DNA of 64,000 nt from Diogma glabrata (lineage: Eukaryota; Arthropoda; Insecta; Diptera; Cylindrotomidae): positions 270,749,114 to 270,813,113 of the forward strand of contig OY856188.1 of the NCBI GenBank assembly GCA_963693315.1, in the 5' to 3' direction. The position numbers and the translations under genes are program-made. This document shows positions 1 to 10,960 of the stretch, in pieces; the stretch's first letter is position 1, and each line of letters starts with the position of its first letter. Below the pieces are notes generated by a model. That model worked only from the letters and a program-made list of their open reading frames with translations, made no database searches and was not told where the DNA came from.

Positions 1-735
1 TTAATAAAACTTTTTAGTTATTTTATGATAAATCTTTAAGATATAACTAAATATTTTTCTAAAATCACTTATGAACTATTATGCACTAAATGTTATATTA
101 ATAACCACAGCACCAATAGTAGAACGAACTAATAATTTTTATATTTCTTTTTATTTTTGCACAAAACTTAGTTTCACTTATTGTGTATGAATCGCGTATT
201 ATTTACAGCATAAAAAAAATTAAATAAATAATTTACTAAATCAAGAATATTATTAGTTAAATTTAATATAAGTTTTAGCGGTATTAAACTATAATATAAC
301 CAAGTATTTAATTAAAATATTTCCATGAGACGTGAATGTAATGAAAAAAATTATCGTCTTTCATAAATAAAAAATATTAGTTCTCTTAGAAATTTTTTTT
401 CGACCAGGGGTCTGCATCAGGGTGCCCCTCAATTTTTTGTTATTTTGTGATGTGATTGTAGAAAAACTACTCAATCGATTTTCATAAATGATATGTCGTT
501 GAATAGGTATTAGAACAAAGTTTTTAAAAATTTACGCTGTTAATTTTTCGAAATAATTTTTAACGGTGTAACATAAGAAAAAAACGGTGTAATTGAAGAA
601 AAGATGGCGCTACGCCTTTTTTTTTTAAACTAAATTGAAGCTTATTTTATATCTAACTACTTGTGAAAGCTGCCAGTGATATTTTTTGTTTTAAAGATAA
701 AATTCGTTGTGCATATGACTGTCGGGAATCAGTTT
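1..735. other. AT-rich intergenic DNA, nothing recognised
   Basis: No coding potential, RNA gene or clear repeat was seen. The sequence is rich in A and T runs, and short reading frames are interrupted. Confidence 0.5.
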
Positions 736-764
736 TAGGTAGATTTCATATAAAAATCTACCTA
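736..764. repeat. 29-nt palindrome, inverted copy at 40224
   Basis: TAGGTAGATTT and AAATCTACCTA face each other across a short AT spacer. The whole 29-nt string occurs as its exact reverse complement at 40224-40252. It marks the left end of the possible element that extends to 2270. Confidence 0.7.
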
Positions 765-857
765 TTGCAATGGGCTTCATCTCGGAATTTCGGAAAAATT
801 TTTGTGCCAAACGACTATATATGATAAGCGGAGACAAAAAAACAAAAAAAAAAAAAA

Positions 858-859
<2 letters not shown>

Positions 860-910
<51 letters not shown>
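860..910. repeat. TA dinucleotide microsatellite
   Basis: About 50 bases of uninterrupted TA repeats. It produces spurious IY-rich reading frames on both strands. Confidence 0.95.
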
Positions 911-913
<3 letters not shown>

Positions 914-936
914 GATATGAGATATAACGAAAACGA

Positions 937-1900
937 CCGGCACTCTCACGGTCGCATTTGTTGAGGTAGATCAAAAAAATTTTCTGTACTTGTGTGTTTT
1001 AATAATATCTTGGATAAGTTCGTGAATCAGCAAAATCCGACACGTGGTTAAGAAACTAGAAGCTTTTTTCTGAAAAAAATTGATTTTTTTAAACCGTTAT
1101 AACGGCCGTTTGGATACTAATATTTCAAAAAATTTAACAAATTTAGAATCTTTGGAATCTTTTTAATCAATTTGTTTTAAAACTAGACCTCTGCAGTTAG
1201 AGGTTCCTGAGTGAGCGGCTCCAACAAAAAAGTTTGCAAAAAAAAATTTTTTTTTGAAACAACCGGCACTCTCACGGTCGCATTTATAAGGCCAGATCAA
1301 CAAACCTTTTCTATAAATGTGCGTTTTATTAATATCTTGGACAAGTTCGTAAATCAGCCCAATCCAACACATGGTTAAGAAACTAGAGGCTTTATACTAG
1401 AAAAAAACTCTGTTTTTTAGATCCGTTATAACGGCCGTTTGGATTCTAATATTTTTAAAAACTTCATAAATTTAGAATCTTTGAAACCTTTTTAATTAGT
1501 TTGTTTCAAAAAACGACCTCTGCAGTTGGAGGTTTCTGAGTGAGCGGCTCCAACAAAAAAGCTTGTAAAACACAAAATGCGTTTGAATCAACCGGCGCTC
1601 TCACGGTTGCATTTGTGGAGCCAGATCAAAAAACCTTTCTTAAAAATGTGTGTTTTATTAATATCTTGGACAAGTTCGTAAATCAGAAAAATCTGACACA
1701 TGGTTAAGGAACTATAGGCTTTATACTAGAAAAAAAAGTGGTTTTTTTAATCCGTTATAACGGCCGTTTGGATACTAATATTTTTAAAATCTTCATAAAT
1801 TTAGAATCCGTGGAAACATTTTAATCCGTTTCTTATAAATATAAACCTCTGCAGTTAGAGGCTTTTGACTTGTTGGCTTCAACAAAACAGTTTGCAACAA
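937..1900. repeat. Three tandem copies of a ~326-bp repeat
   Basis: The landmark CCGGCACTCTCACGGTCGCA or a close variant starts at 937, 1263 and 1592, giving periods of 326 and 329 bp. Each unit carries the same order of landmarks: an AATATCTTGGA block, an AACGGCCGTTTGGAT block and a GTGAGCGGCTCCAACA block. The third unit degrades towards its end. No coding frame persists through the units. Confidence 0.9.
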
Positions 1901-2379
1901 TCCCCAACTACAATTTCCAAAAACCTTATAACAGTCAATGTCAACCTTATAACAGTCAAAAAAATAAAAGATTTGAATAGAAGAAATAATTTTTTTTTTC
2001 TTAGAAATAAACTATTTTGATATTTTGCAGTAATTGCACGACATATGATATAGAGTAGGTTTGTGTCATAAATTGTCACACACATGTTCTGTGGTAGATT
2101 TGATATTTGTTTGTTGCAAAATTGGATAGATATAATTTTGCTTGTAGGTAGCTAATTTTCTTTTTAAAATTTGTTCGATATCTGTTTGAAATTAGTTTGT
2201 TTTGTTTAAACTCATCTGATACATCAGATTCTACTGGCACACAAAACTGTCTGATCTCGAAATCTACCTATTTCTAGCGGATATACGTGCCGCTTGGACT
2301 TTTTTTTTGTTCTGAAGGAAAATTATAAAAATGGCGTTATAAACTAAGAGATTTTTTTTTATGTTAAATATGTGTACGT

Positions 2380-2450
2380 GTGCCATGCTGAAGTAAGTGT
2401 GCCATGTGTACGTGTACGTGTGCCATGCCAACAACGTGTACCATGCTGAA
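2380..2450. repeat. Short GTGTACGTGTGCCATG direct repeats
   Basis: Several imperfect direct copies of GTGTGCCATG and GTACGTGTGCCATGC occur within 70 bases. No further function is apparent. Confidence 0.6.
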
Positions 2451-2820
2451 ATTTGAGCTTGAGGTGTTAACTGCGACTAAAATTCTATCTGATAGCAAAA
2501 GAAATAATACATGCCTTCATTTTATTCGATTGTGTTAATTTAATGGAGAAATGCTACCAGGAATGCATATCGTAAGGCTACGTACACAGTGGTGTGGCAT
2601 TGTAGACAGGAAAGCTTCATGCGTTTGTTGTGTGCTTGCCCAAATTTATTTTATTTTAGCGTTCCATTTTTTATACGGAACACTATTGGTGAGAGTAAAA
2701 CGAGCTTTTCACGTTACATCGATTATATCGTAAACCATAAATGCTATGGACTTGAAATTTGAGGTGCGTATAAAACTAATCTGTCTACAAGAAATGACGG
2801 ATAAAAATAAAACTAAAGTG
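2451..2820. other. Intergenic DNA without recognised features
   Basis: A 60-codon frame begins at 2551 but has no recognisable domain, homologue or supporting context. It is not called as a gene. Confidence 0.4.
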
Positions 2821-3029
2821 GTTTTCGTTTGGTTTACAGGGCTCACATCGTACCTTTGAAAAAATAAATTTTTTATAGATTCAAGTAAGGTATCATATGA
2901 AAGGGCCGTGTTTTCTTACCTCGATTAGCTCCGAACCTAACTGATCGAAAATTTTCAAATGTATTTGGAATGATAGAAAAATTAGTACGTTTTTAATAAA
3001 AAATATATAAAAGTGTCATATACTCATAA

Positions 3030-3475
3030 TTATATTTATTAAGCGGGTGGAAATGAGAAGGGGTAAAAACACTAATGTGGTCAAGTGGGGTGTCATTTGA
3101 AAGAACACCTTATTTAGAAATCATTGCAATTTTTTTTAGAATTTTGCGGTGTACAGTTTTTGAGTTATTGTCAAAAAAGTGCAACTTTCAGACCGTTCCG
3201 CCGCTTACGTTTCACCGATGATTGACAGAGAAATTTGAAAAAAATTACAGACACAGGAAGATTGGTGAATTTTGAATGAAAATTATAGCGAAGTCTCAAA
3301 TAATTATATTTCTATGTGTTTAGGGAATGGGTATGGGGAGAGTAAAAAAACCTTAACCCAAATTAGTGGGGTGTCATTGAAGGAGCACTTAATTTAAGGA
3401 ACATTACAATTTTTTTTAGAATTTTGTGGTGTACAGTTTTTGTGTTATTGTAAAAAAAATACTTTTAGTGTGTAG
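3030..3475. repeat. Two degenerate ~300-bp-spaced direct repeats
   Basis: Two related blocks begin near 3040 and 3330. Both contain GTGGGGTGTCATT, AGAATTTTG and GTGGTGTACAGTTTTTG-like landmarks in the same order. They look like diverged tandem copies of a noncoding repeat. Confidence 0.6.
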
Positions 3476-3559
3476 CCTCTCCTCCCCCCTAAATTTCGAC
3501 ACTTGATTGACCGAAAAAATAATCAAATTTAAACCATTTACAAGCTGGTGTAATTGAAT

Positions 3560-3830
3560 CTTTCTTGAGTTACCATAAACAACTATGGATAAGATTTAAC
3601 CTGAAGCAACATTTTTAGTGTGATTTTTGATCAATGTATATATGCGATTGTAATTTACTATTGACATTTACAATTAAACATTTATTTTGTTATGTGTCTA
3701 TGGTCTTGAAATATAATGACATTACAACACAACTTTTTGTCAATAATTTTTGATATTATGTTCTTTTACATTCACGGAACCTTTGGCGAACGAATTTTAT
3801 TCGCACTTGTCTGACTTTTTATTATTCAAA
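3560..3830 (-). repeat. Dispersed repeat, inverted copy of 43980-44215
   Basis: Read on the minus strand this contains GACAAGTGCGAATAAAATTC followed by a GGTTCCGTGAA-like block, then landmarks that recur in the same order at 43985-44215. A third relative starts at 19710. The family resembles the GTCGGACAAGTGCG...GGGTTCCGT repeats I recall as common in arthropod genomes; that link is from memory and should be treated as tentative. Confidence 0.7.
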
Positions 3831-3839
3831 ACATCAGAA

Positions 3840-4440
3840 GATGTGTTATCTTAAATGACGAAGATTGGTGTTACATTACATCAATTTAAGTTTGTATTAT
3901 TATCGAAGGTGAATTTTATCAACTATATATCCTCCAATTCGGGAAGATAAAGCAAAATGTTTTTAATTTACCAGAATGTCTAAAGAACATTTCATTATAT
4001 TTTATATTGGGATCTTCTTAATTCTCTAATTTAAAAAAACATTTTGCACAAAATATCAGTTACGATAGCAGATGAAAAGTCTATTTTCATGCAGGCTTAC
4101 TCTCCTGTGGAAATGGTTTTTTTCCACTAGTGTAAAGTCATTTTCGATAAATAACAAATTGTAGTTCCTATATGGAACAATTCGTCACCACAACAACATT
4201 TGTTTTAGCATCCGAACTGACCCTCGTTGATTCAAATAAAATTTAATACACAGATAGCCAATGACAAAATTAAAATATCGTTTCTTTCGCAAAATTAAAT
4301 TTCGTTGTGGGGATAACACAGGGTGGCGGCAAAGTTTGGCGGGTTGGGTTAGTATATTAGTATATTTGATTCCCAATTGCTAATGTTGACATATATACTA
4401 ATGTTAACATTAGTATATAAGGTCCACTTGTAGCTCCCCA
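3840..4440. other. AT-rich intergenic DNA
   Basis: No gene is supported. The frame on the minus strand at 4185-4376 has no recognisable features. Confidence 0.4.
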
Positions 4441-5240
4441 TCTTCGTTTTGAATAGCAGGCGATCTAGTTTGAGGGCCCTTCTTTAAGGTTTTAACCTGT
4501 TGAAAGAAGTTACGCGATTGATTAGTCTACATAGCTCTGTAACCGCTTGTCATGCCAGTTTATAATTCTCCTTCGTGGACCTGGTGTTGCGTCCTTGTAG
4601 GCACTTCAGATAGTAATCTCTTTTGTATTGAATAGCGTCAAGACATGCTTGATCCATCCATGGCTTCTGGGAGTGGTTTTGTGGTGATCAAAGTATTCCC
4701 TCAGCAGCGCTAGCGCTTAAAACAGCATCTTTGAGCAAATACCATGACTTATAGACGTCTCCATTAATGGTTTCTGATTTCTCCAATGTTTCGGCAATAT
4801 TGTTTTGATATCTCTCTTCTGTTTCAGCATTCTTTAGTGATGAGATGTTAAAACGTTTCCGTTTATTGAATTTTGGAATGCTTGGATTTGGGAAGTCCAC
4901 TTATCGTTGCACCTTATCGTTGTACATACAAGGAAGTGGTCACTTCCAATGTATGCACCTCTTAAGGATCACACATCCAGAACACTCGAAAAGAAACTGC
5001 TGTTACTAGAATATGATCAATTTGATTTCGAGTGTTTCCATTCGGTGAAAACAAAGTCTGTTTATGAAGCGATCGATGCGGAAAAAAGTACAGTTCTCAA
5101 ATTAATTGATAATGCAAATTCAGTCATTCTCTCACCATTATCATTCGAATTCCTTGGGGCCCACCACATTTCCATAAGATATATCTCTTCCAACCTGCCC
5201 ATTAAAGTCACCAAGAACCATAATGAAGTCGCGTGTTGGT
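4440..5240 (-). pseudogene. Degraded LINE: endonuclease end and EN-RT linker
   Basis: The minus strand carries remnants of a non-LTR retrotransposon ORF2. Around 5200-5240 the text reads like the end of an AP-endonuclease domain (NTNTRLHYGS, equivalent to the family's TRDFIMVLGDFN region). At 4688-4900 it reads as the linker typical of these elements (KRFNISSLKNAETEERYQ, then an alanine- and lysine-rich helix). Downstream, at 4500-4680, comes PWMDQACLDAIQYKRDYYL, as in the WxDxEC segment before the RT. Stops and frame changes interrupt it, so it is non-functional. A related, less shortened copy lies at 40470-42160. Confidence 0.7.
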
Positions 5241-5585
5241 GTTTGTTTCATAACCTCTTACATGGCAATGTTTCAGAATTGTTCCAGAACCGTGCCTGGT
5301 TGTACCCAAAAGTTGACTCAAATGCATCATCCAAAATTGGGAACAGCAACAAAATAGACAACTAAGGTAGGAGAATATTCTGCATTTTAAAAACTTTATA
5401 CTACCCCGTCTATATACAATCGGTCTAGAAGGAGTATCTGAAGCTCTTACGATTGTGCGTAACAAAAACCGGTACGATAAACCACCACTTTAACAAGCTA
5501 GGCCTTGATGCTACTGACAGATGCAGATTATGGATCTCGTGGGCAGAAACAATGAAACACATGATATGCAACTTTTCTGGTCTTT
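5240..5585 (+). pseudogene. LINE RNase H-like tail remnant
   Basis: On the plus strand the text NHHFNKLGLDATDRCRLW followed by KHMICNFSGL (about 5480-5585) matches the C-terminal segment of Jockey/R1-type LINE ORF2, where an HLxKLGL...CRxC...EHxLCxCPAL pattern follows RNase H. Upstream sequence at 5250-5450 is broken by stops. The same segment is repeated at 21520-21830. It abuts an oppositely oriented RT fragment. Confidence 0.65.
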
Positions 5586-6110
5586 CATGGCATTTTTTTG
5601 GTGTTCATCCAAGTGTCTCTTTGTATTTCAGTGTGCTCTCAATCTCTTTCAAGAATTTATGCAATGACGTTTCCGTAGATTTTCCGGTTTGGTATGAATG
5701 CTGGCACGAGTTGAGACGTAGTAGTCCAGGAGTTGTAGAGAGTAGTAGTCCAGCATCTTTTCCATAGTTTTCAGATGAAAATATGAGGGATTTGTCCGGT
5801 ATGATTTGGCTTCGTTCGATTTCTTTTCTTATAGCTTGGGTGAATACTACTCTATATTATTTCCATATCTGAGGAATGTGCGCACTTCTAAATCTTGCTA
5901 TAAGCCAACGTTAAAGGTATAGGAAAATGGCAAATAAACATTTTTGCAAGAAGATCGGAAATATTTCATCAACTACTGGGGATTTGGACGGTCGGAAGGA
6001 TTTGATAACTCAAATCGTTCTGTTGGGAGAGAATTTTCTGTTGGTCTGAAACCTTCCTAGTTTCAGGATCCAACGGACCAGAATATGGTTTATTTTCCTC
6101 CTCCGTGCTC
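5585..6110 (-). pseudogene. LINE reverse-transcriptase fragment
   Basis: Read on the minus strand, 5590-5740 contains SCQHSYQTGKSTETSLHKFL, which matches the QHAYRxGRSTETALH motif of Jockey-like reverse transcriptases. Just upstream (5750-5820) a second frame gives LKTMEKMLDYY, the expected SFLLKTMEK segment. Frameshifts separate the blocks. The first block is repeated at 21830-22010. This is a dead fragment lying head-to-head with the RNase H tail at 5240-5585. Confidence 0.7.
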
Positions 6111-6790
6111 ATGCATTGAGAGCCTGGAAAGGGTGTAACGGTGTGCATAGAGTTTCACTGCAGCTGAAAGTGCTGGTACCCTTCAGCATGCAGGCGCAAA
6201 AAATTTTTGGAGTTAAGCTGCATCTAGTAGACTGTCAATCGTTCCGTAAAGCTCTATACAACTTGCCCTGTTTGATTGTTTGTGTTCTTTGTTGTAGTGT
6301 TTAAAACATGATTGGTACTATTTCCATCTGCTTTTGTTCTGTTAAAAAGCTTGCGAGCTTTGTTCCTCTTTTTTTCCAGTTTGCCGCTTCACCTAAGCAC
6401 ATCTCTTGTTCTTTGAGACTTTGTAATTGTAGAATTTCGGTAGTATGGTTCATTGAGTTGCTTATACCTTATCAGGTAGCATTTCCTCCTCATCTCCTGG
6501 AATGTTAGATAAATTTGCGACTTCCGCTGTGGGGAAGAGGGATTTCAATTTGCACAGCTAATAGATTTTTGAACATATATTCTGATAAGGGAAATAATTT
6601 TAAGAGTTTGCTGTAAAGAACCGCAGTTTTACATCTCTCCTGGCCTGGGAACCATATCGGTGGCATGTAATTGTTGGTTGATATATTTTTTATTTTTCCG
6701 CTGTCCCCCATAGTTCTCGGTGAACACAATATCGTGAGCTATTGGATAAAGGGGTTGAAATTAAAGCTACATAACACACCTACGCATATT
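6110..6790. other. Intergenic or diverged TE sequence
   Basis: Short frames on both strands (6116-6304, 6308-6508, 6505-6729) have no recognised domains. Given its place next to LINE debris it may be further degraded transposon. A short block at 6727-6765 (CACAATATCGTGAGC, then GGATAAAGGGGTTGAAATTA) recurs at 21961-22005. Confidence 0.4.
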
Positions 6791-7652
6791 GAAACTAATT
6801 TATCGTTTAAGAGAATAGTTTAGTATTGGAAATATTTTTTTATAATATGTCAAAAATAATGTCGAAAAAGTGTTAAGACAGAATTTTATTTGTTTTAGAA
6901 AAATAATCTAAGACACCTTACATGTTTGACACCTTACGTTCCACTTCAAATTTGGTTTACCTATGCAAGTTTACCTAAAAGGAACACGGGTAACAATGAG
7001 AGAAATATATTGCACAACGGGGTCAAAAATAAAGTAAATATAGTAGGTTTCTGGAGGGCTCGTAAAACACCTAGGAGACCAAATATTGGAATTTTATTTA
7101 GTTTTTTAGGTTAATACATTTAAATTTTCTTAATGGTAAACGACTAAACGTTGATAATAATTTTAAAATAATTTTTTAAGAAAATTTCATTTTATCCAAT
7201 CAATCAGTGTGGCTAGTTTGCATTGCGATTGGGTTGGATGAATTGTGACGCCTAATAAACGAATATTCTTTTAATCACCCAATTTTTTGCGAGCCATATT
7301 AATTGAGATATCCTGAAACATTACATTTTTTAATTTAAACTAAATTAAATCTTTAATATAAATTAAAGTGTTTATAATTTTTATTTTTTTCACCACCACC
7401 ATTTTTTTCTAGTGTCATCTACTTATATATAAAGATTAACGTTTTAACTTTAAAACATTAACATACATGAACGATGACAAATGATGCAATTATTACACTT
7501 TTTTTTTTAATATTTGACAAAACTAAATTACTAAAAATATAATTATTAGAATATTTTGCTTGTAGACCTGCAAATTTTTAATAAACAGTGTTGGTAGCAT
7601 GGATTAACTAGATTTTAGCAAACTAGGCTTTAGTCATAAGTATTATCTTGTG

Positions 7653-9103
7653 TTAGTTTGTTCGTTTTTCTAATGACTTTATTATTTCGTCAACGGGTTT
7701 CCCTTTTGTTTCTGGTAGCCAGATAAAAAGTATAATCCCAGTCACAAAACAGCTTATAGCAAAATAAAACATACATCCATGAATTTCAAATAAATGTTTC
7801 ATTAAATAAAAATATTTTAAGTAAATAAATCCAACAATTAACATTATTACTCGTAACAGCATGGAAACTGTGCCACGTATTTTTATCGAGAGCATTTCAT
7901 TTACTACAGCAAAAGGAAGTGCGATAAATCCGTATGTTGAATTAAATAATGCGCATGCTATACTTATGATAGATATCCAAGAATAGTCATCAACATCATA
8001 ATTATGAAATTTTAAATAAAAATATATTCCACTTATGCTCAGGGATATCCCTGTCGTTAAAGAAGAACAAATTAATAATGGTCGTCTTCCTAAACGATCA
8101 ACTAAAATAGTCGCAATAAATACTCCAATTAAGTAAACTACTCCAATAATTATGGCAACAAGATTGGGTGATATTTTTGTACCAGCATCACCGAATACAT
8201 CATCAGTATAGTTCATTATCATAAATCCCCCACTTCCATGCATCATAATGTATAAAACAATCCCAAGTAGTATTGGTATTCTTGCTGATCTTTTCGTAAA
8301 ATCCGAAATAGTTAGTTTTGTTGTATTTATTCCGGTTTTTAAATTCAAATTCTCAACTTCTTTTAAATATTTGTTTAAAAATTTATCAAAATCCTCCGAT
8401 TCATTTCGAAAAAATATCAATGATTTTTTTGCGTCTTCCATTTTATTTTTTGAGATTAAATATCCAGGAGTATCGGGCACGAACAAAAAACCAATAATAA
8501 ATATTGCAGGAAAAATTAAACAAAGATAAGAAAATAAGTAATAGTTTAAGTATTCTCCCCATACGAATCCCATAACCAGTCCAAAATTGGTAATTAATGG
8601 CAATATTGATCCCAATGATCCACGAATTTTGTCTTCAGCTATTTCGGTTACATACAATGGAATGACGGCAAATGTTCCACCGCCAACCATTCCACCAACT
8701 AATCTTCCTATTAATAGCTCAGTATAATTAACTGCAAATATTAATAGCAACCAATTTATAATTAATGGAATTGCTATTATGTAGAAAGTAATTTTCCGTC
8801 CAAATTTTTCTGCGATTAATCCTGCTACAATACATCCGATTATACTTCCTAAATATATCACTGAACGTATCCAGCTTGCCTGATCTTCCGATAATTTACC
8901 GAATGGTAATGGTGATTTATCTGATTGCAAAACTGGTACAATTGGTGTTGCCCACCCTGTGATTGTTCCGGATCCAAAGGATAGTAAATTTGCTGTTAAT
9001 GAAATAATAGGAATAGTAGTAGTATTAAGCGTTCGATAGAAATTGTTGCATAAAAATTATTTTTACCACAAAGTGTTGCATAGTATTGCTTAAATCGTCC
9101 CAT
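7653..9103 (-). CDS. Tret1-like: MFS sugar transporter, Tret1-like (copy 1, intact)
   Basis: Encodes a 458-residue, 12-helix plasma-membrane sugar transporter of the insect facilitated trehalose/glucose (Tret1-like, SLC2) family. Exon 1 is 9067-9103 (ATG at 9103, 12 codons plus one base), the GT-AG intron is 8993-9066 (74 bp), and exon 2 is 8992-7653. Splicing joins a TLC end to ANLLSFGSGTITGW, the expected first-helix sequence, in phase. Family motifs seen: FGRK (76-79), GRLVGG (108-113), PDTPGYL (185-191, for PESPRWL), DRLGRR (311-316) and LPETKGK near the end. Odd: the helix-7 QQxSG sugar-binding motif is replaced by MMHGSGGF (262-269). Substrate is unproven. It differs from the other copies in having GSGTI rather than GYGTI in helix 1. 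Confidence 0.88.
8993..9066 (-). other. Intron of transporter copy 1
   Basis: On the minus strand it begins GTAAAAATAATTTTTATG and ends TTCATTAACAG, a canonical GT-AG intron. Removing it keeps one frame through exons 1 and 2. Equivalent introns are at 29122-29189, 38460-38527 and 63584-63651, each 68 bp. Confidence 0.85.
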
Positions 9104-9860
9104 CACTTATTCTTTTGCAATATGTTAAGTTTGTTCAGATTAAATTGACATAACACGTTTCTCGTTTTTATTGATCACAAATTTATGCAAAATGGACATA
9201 GACTTTATTCCAAAACATATATTAATTATACTGATTGAAAGATTTTTGGTTTTGTATATCAATAAACTAAACTTTAACTTCACTTATGAAAAATATTAAT
9301 TCTTTGTTTATACAATCACTCCACTCAATTTTATTGTAAATACTGCAACTTCATTTGTGGTAATGGTTGGAGTTTTAAGTATATATATATTTTGTGTAAT
9401 AATGTCATGCACAAAACTAGTTTTGAGATGAAGATTTTGTATACAACTATTTTAAAAACCCCAAAACCTTTATTTATACAGTTCAATCTTCATTTACAGT
9501 AGAAATATCTTTAACGTCGTCAGTAGTTAAATATTCACAATTCATTCGCTAATTTTTTTTTGTTTTAATTCTTAGTGTATATATATATGTATCTAAAGTT
9601 TCCGACTCCGACATGATTATATTAAAAAGCTTGTACTTCATACTAGTGTTGATCATACAATATTATCAACTATGCTTGCTTCTGAGTCTTGGTGTTGTTC
9701 GCATGATGCATGTAATAATTTTATTTATTTTTATACATAGTCACAATTCACAAAATAACAAAAATAGTCACAAATCATTAAATAATAAAATCATTGATAA
9801 ATTTAATTAAATTAATGAAGTTATTGATGCATTTTTAAAAATGCATATTTTAGAAAAAAT
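9104..9860. promoter_or_regulatory. 5' flank of transporter copy 1, shared among copies
   Basis: About 600-700 bases upstream of the ATG are recognisable in the flanks of copies 2, 3 and 4. This makes it the likely promoter region, although no core promoter can be fixed from sequence. TA-rich tracts at 9380-9395 and 9575-9590 could serve as TATA elements. Divergence from the other copies begins near 9725. Confidence 0.4.
9613..9810 (+). CDS. Small conserved ORF upstream of the transporter, uncertain
   Basis: A 65-codon frame opens with a strongly hydrophobic leader (MIILKSLYFILVLIIQYYQL) that could be a signal peptide or membrane helix. The same start and leader recur on the plus strand in the flank of copy 3 (39076 onward). 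In the flank of copy 2 (34558 onward) a stop codon interrupts it early. A pyrimidine-rich tract ending TTCTTAG precedes it, so it could be an exon. No homologue is recognised. Conservation may simply reflect recent duplication. Low confidence as a real gene. Confidence 0.2.
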   Translation: MIILKSLYFILVLIIQYYQLCLLLSLGVVRMMHVIILFIFIHSHNSQNNKNSHKSLNNKIIDKFN

Positions 9861-10008
9861 ATTGCATTAATTATTTAAATATTGCAATTTTTCGAAATTG
9901 AGTTGAGTTCTAATTTTTGTCCTGGTGAGAGCAGCAATTGAAATACGCGCTCCGTTGCAGCCGATGTTGGTTTTATTGGTAATATTGGTGATGCGGCCGA
10001 GTAAATGG

Positions 10009-10034
10009 ACCAAATACAGTGGACTGTATTTGGT
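10009..10034. repeat. Perfect 11-bp-stem hairpin
   Basis: ACCAAATACAG and CTGTATTTGGT flank a 4-base loop. There is no associated gene, and the function is unknown. Confidence 0.8.
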
Positions 10035-10119
10035 GAATTGACGAAATTAGATCCGCATCAAAGCTCAGAAAATTACTAAATATCAGCCATAAATTGTTTT
10101 AACAATCGTATAAATAATT

Positions 10120-10960
10120 TTAATTCTTGTATGTAAGTTGAGTACAATAATATGTTGAACTTGTAATGATTGATGAAATAATAATATCATCGATTGTAGC
10201 AGTTGTTGAACTGATCGCAATTACTAGTAATATCATGAGGTAACATACGTGATGACAATAACAATATCATTAATGGTCATAAAATGATGAACAGCAATAT
10301 AAATAAATGTTATAATTAATGATCAGCAATATAAGTACTTGAACTTAATGTGGGCTACTTCCACTTGATGAAACCAACAGGATGCGTATTGTATTTATCG
10401 GAAGCAGCCATACAAATAATTGTGATTATTGCGGGAAAAGTTCCAATTGATGTAAGCAGCCCAATGCAACTGTGAACGATGAAAAGAATAATGTTAATGA
10501 TCGGAGAAAATCAGTTGTATGTATGTGTAATTGTAAGCGAAGAGTCATCAGCGATGCATCAGTAATATGAGCAATTGAAGATCGTTAGCAAACACTTATG
10601 TTATAGTAAACGAAGAGTTGCAATTTCAATAATCGATGACTATCAGTAACGTATATGCAAACCTGCACTTGTGAACGATGCGGTGCAGTTTATATATATT
10701 CGACGAACATCAGCAGTATATAAATGTGAATAGGCACTTGCAAGCGAAGGATTGCAAATGAGTTGTTGCATCAATAATTCCGGAACATTAACACAAACAT
10801 ATGTACTTAGAAATACTGAGTCAATAATGTCAATAGTTGAAAAGATGAGTGCCACATATGCGACTGTAGCTGATGAATTATGACATCACTTGTACTGGCA
10901 GCAATTGAGTAACAGCGAGGATATACATGCAGCTGTGAACGATAACACATCAAAACCAAA
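10120..10960. repeat. Degenerate short-motif repetitive region
   Basis: Recurrent related words such as TGTGAACGAT (10463, 10671, 10933), AGCAATATAA and GATCGTTAGC-like strings recur at irregular spacing of roughly 40-60 bases. This suggests an old, decayed tandem array. No frame runs through it. Confidence 0.4.

Larger units (their letters stand above)
736..2270. mobile_element. Possible TA-flanked non-autonomous DNA element
   Basis: The stretch is bounded by GGTAGATTTC at 738-747 and its reverse complement GAAATCTACC at 2259-2268, each flanked by TA (736-737 and 2269-2270). That pattern fits a terminal-inverted-repeat element with a TA target duplication, as in Tc1/mariner-type elements. 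Inside are a TA microsatellite and three 326-bp tandem repeats, but no transposase frame. The inverted ends are only 10 bp, so chance or a shared palindrome cannot be excluded. Confidence 0.35.
6790..9720. repeat. Segmental duplication unit A (transporter copy 1)
   Basis: This unit includes transporter copy 1 plus flanks shared with the units around 25.4-35.0, 36.7-39.5 and 59.9-64.0 kb. Shared 3'-side landmarks include GCACAACGGGGTCAAAAATA (7013), also at 26911 and 60635. Shared 5'-side landmarks include TTGACATAACAC (9147) and CTTTAACGTCGTCAGTAGTT (9508). It lacks the ~230-bp insert seen at 27345-27590. Confidence 0.85.

Noticed and set aside
770..974. Reading frames with IYIYIY runs on both strands
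   Set aside because: They are translations of the TA microsatellite, not genes.
4907..5365. 152-codon plus-strand frame
   Set aside because: It runs antisense to LINE endonuclease and linker remnants and shows no domain of its own.
8248..8529. 93-codon plus-strand frame, repeated at 37715 and 62839
   Set aside because: Antisense to transporter exon 2; its conservation is explained by the sense coding sequence.
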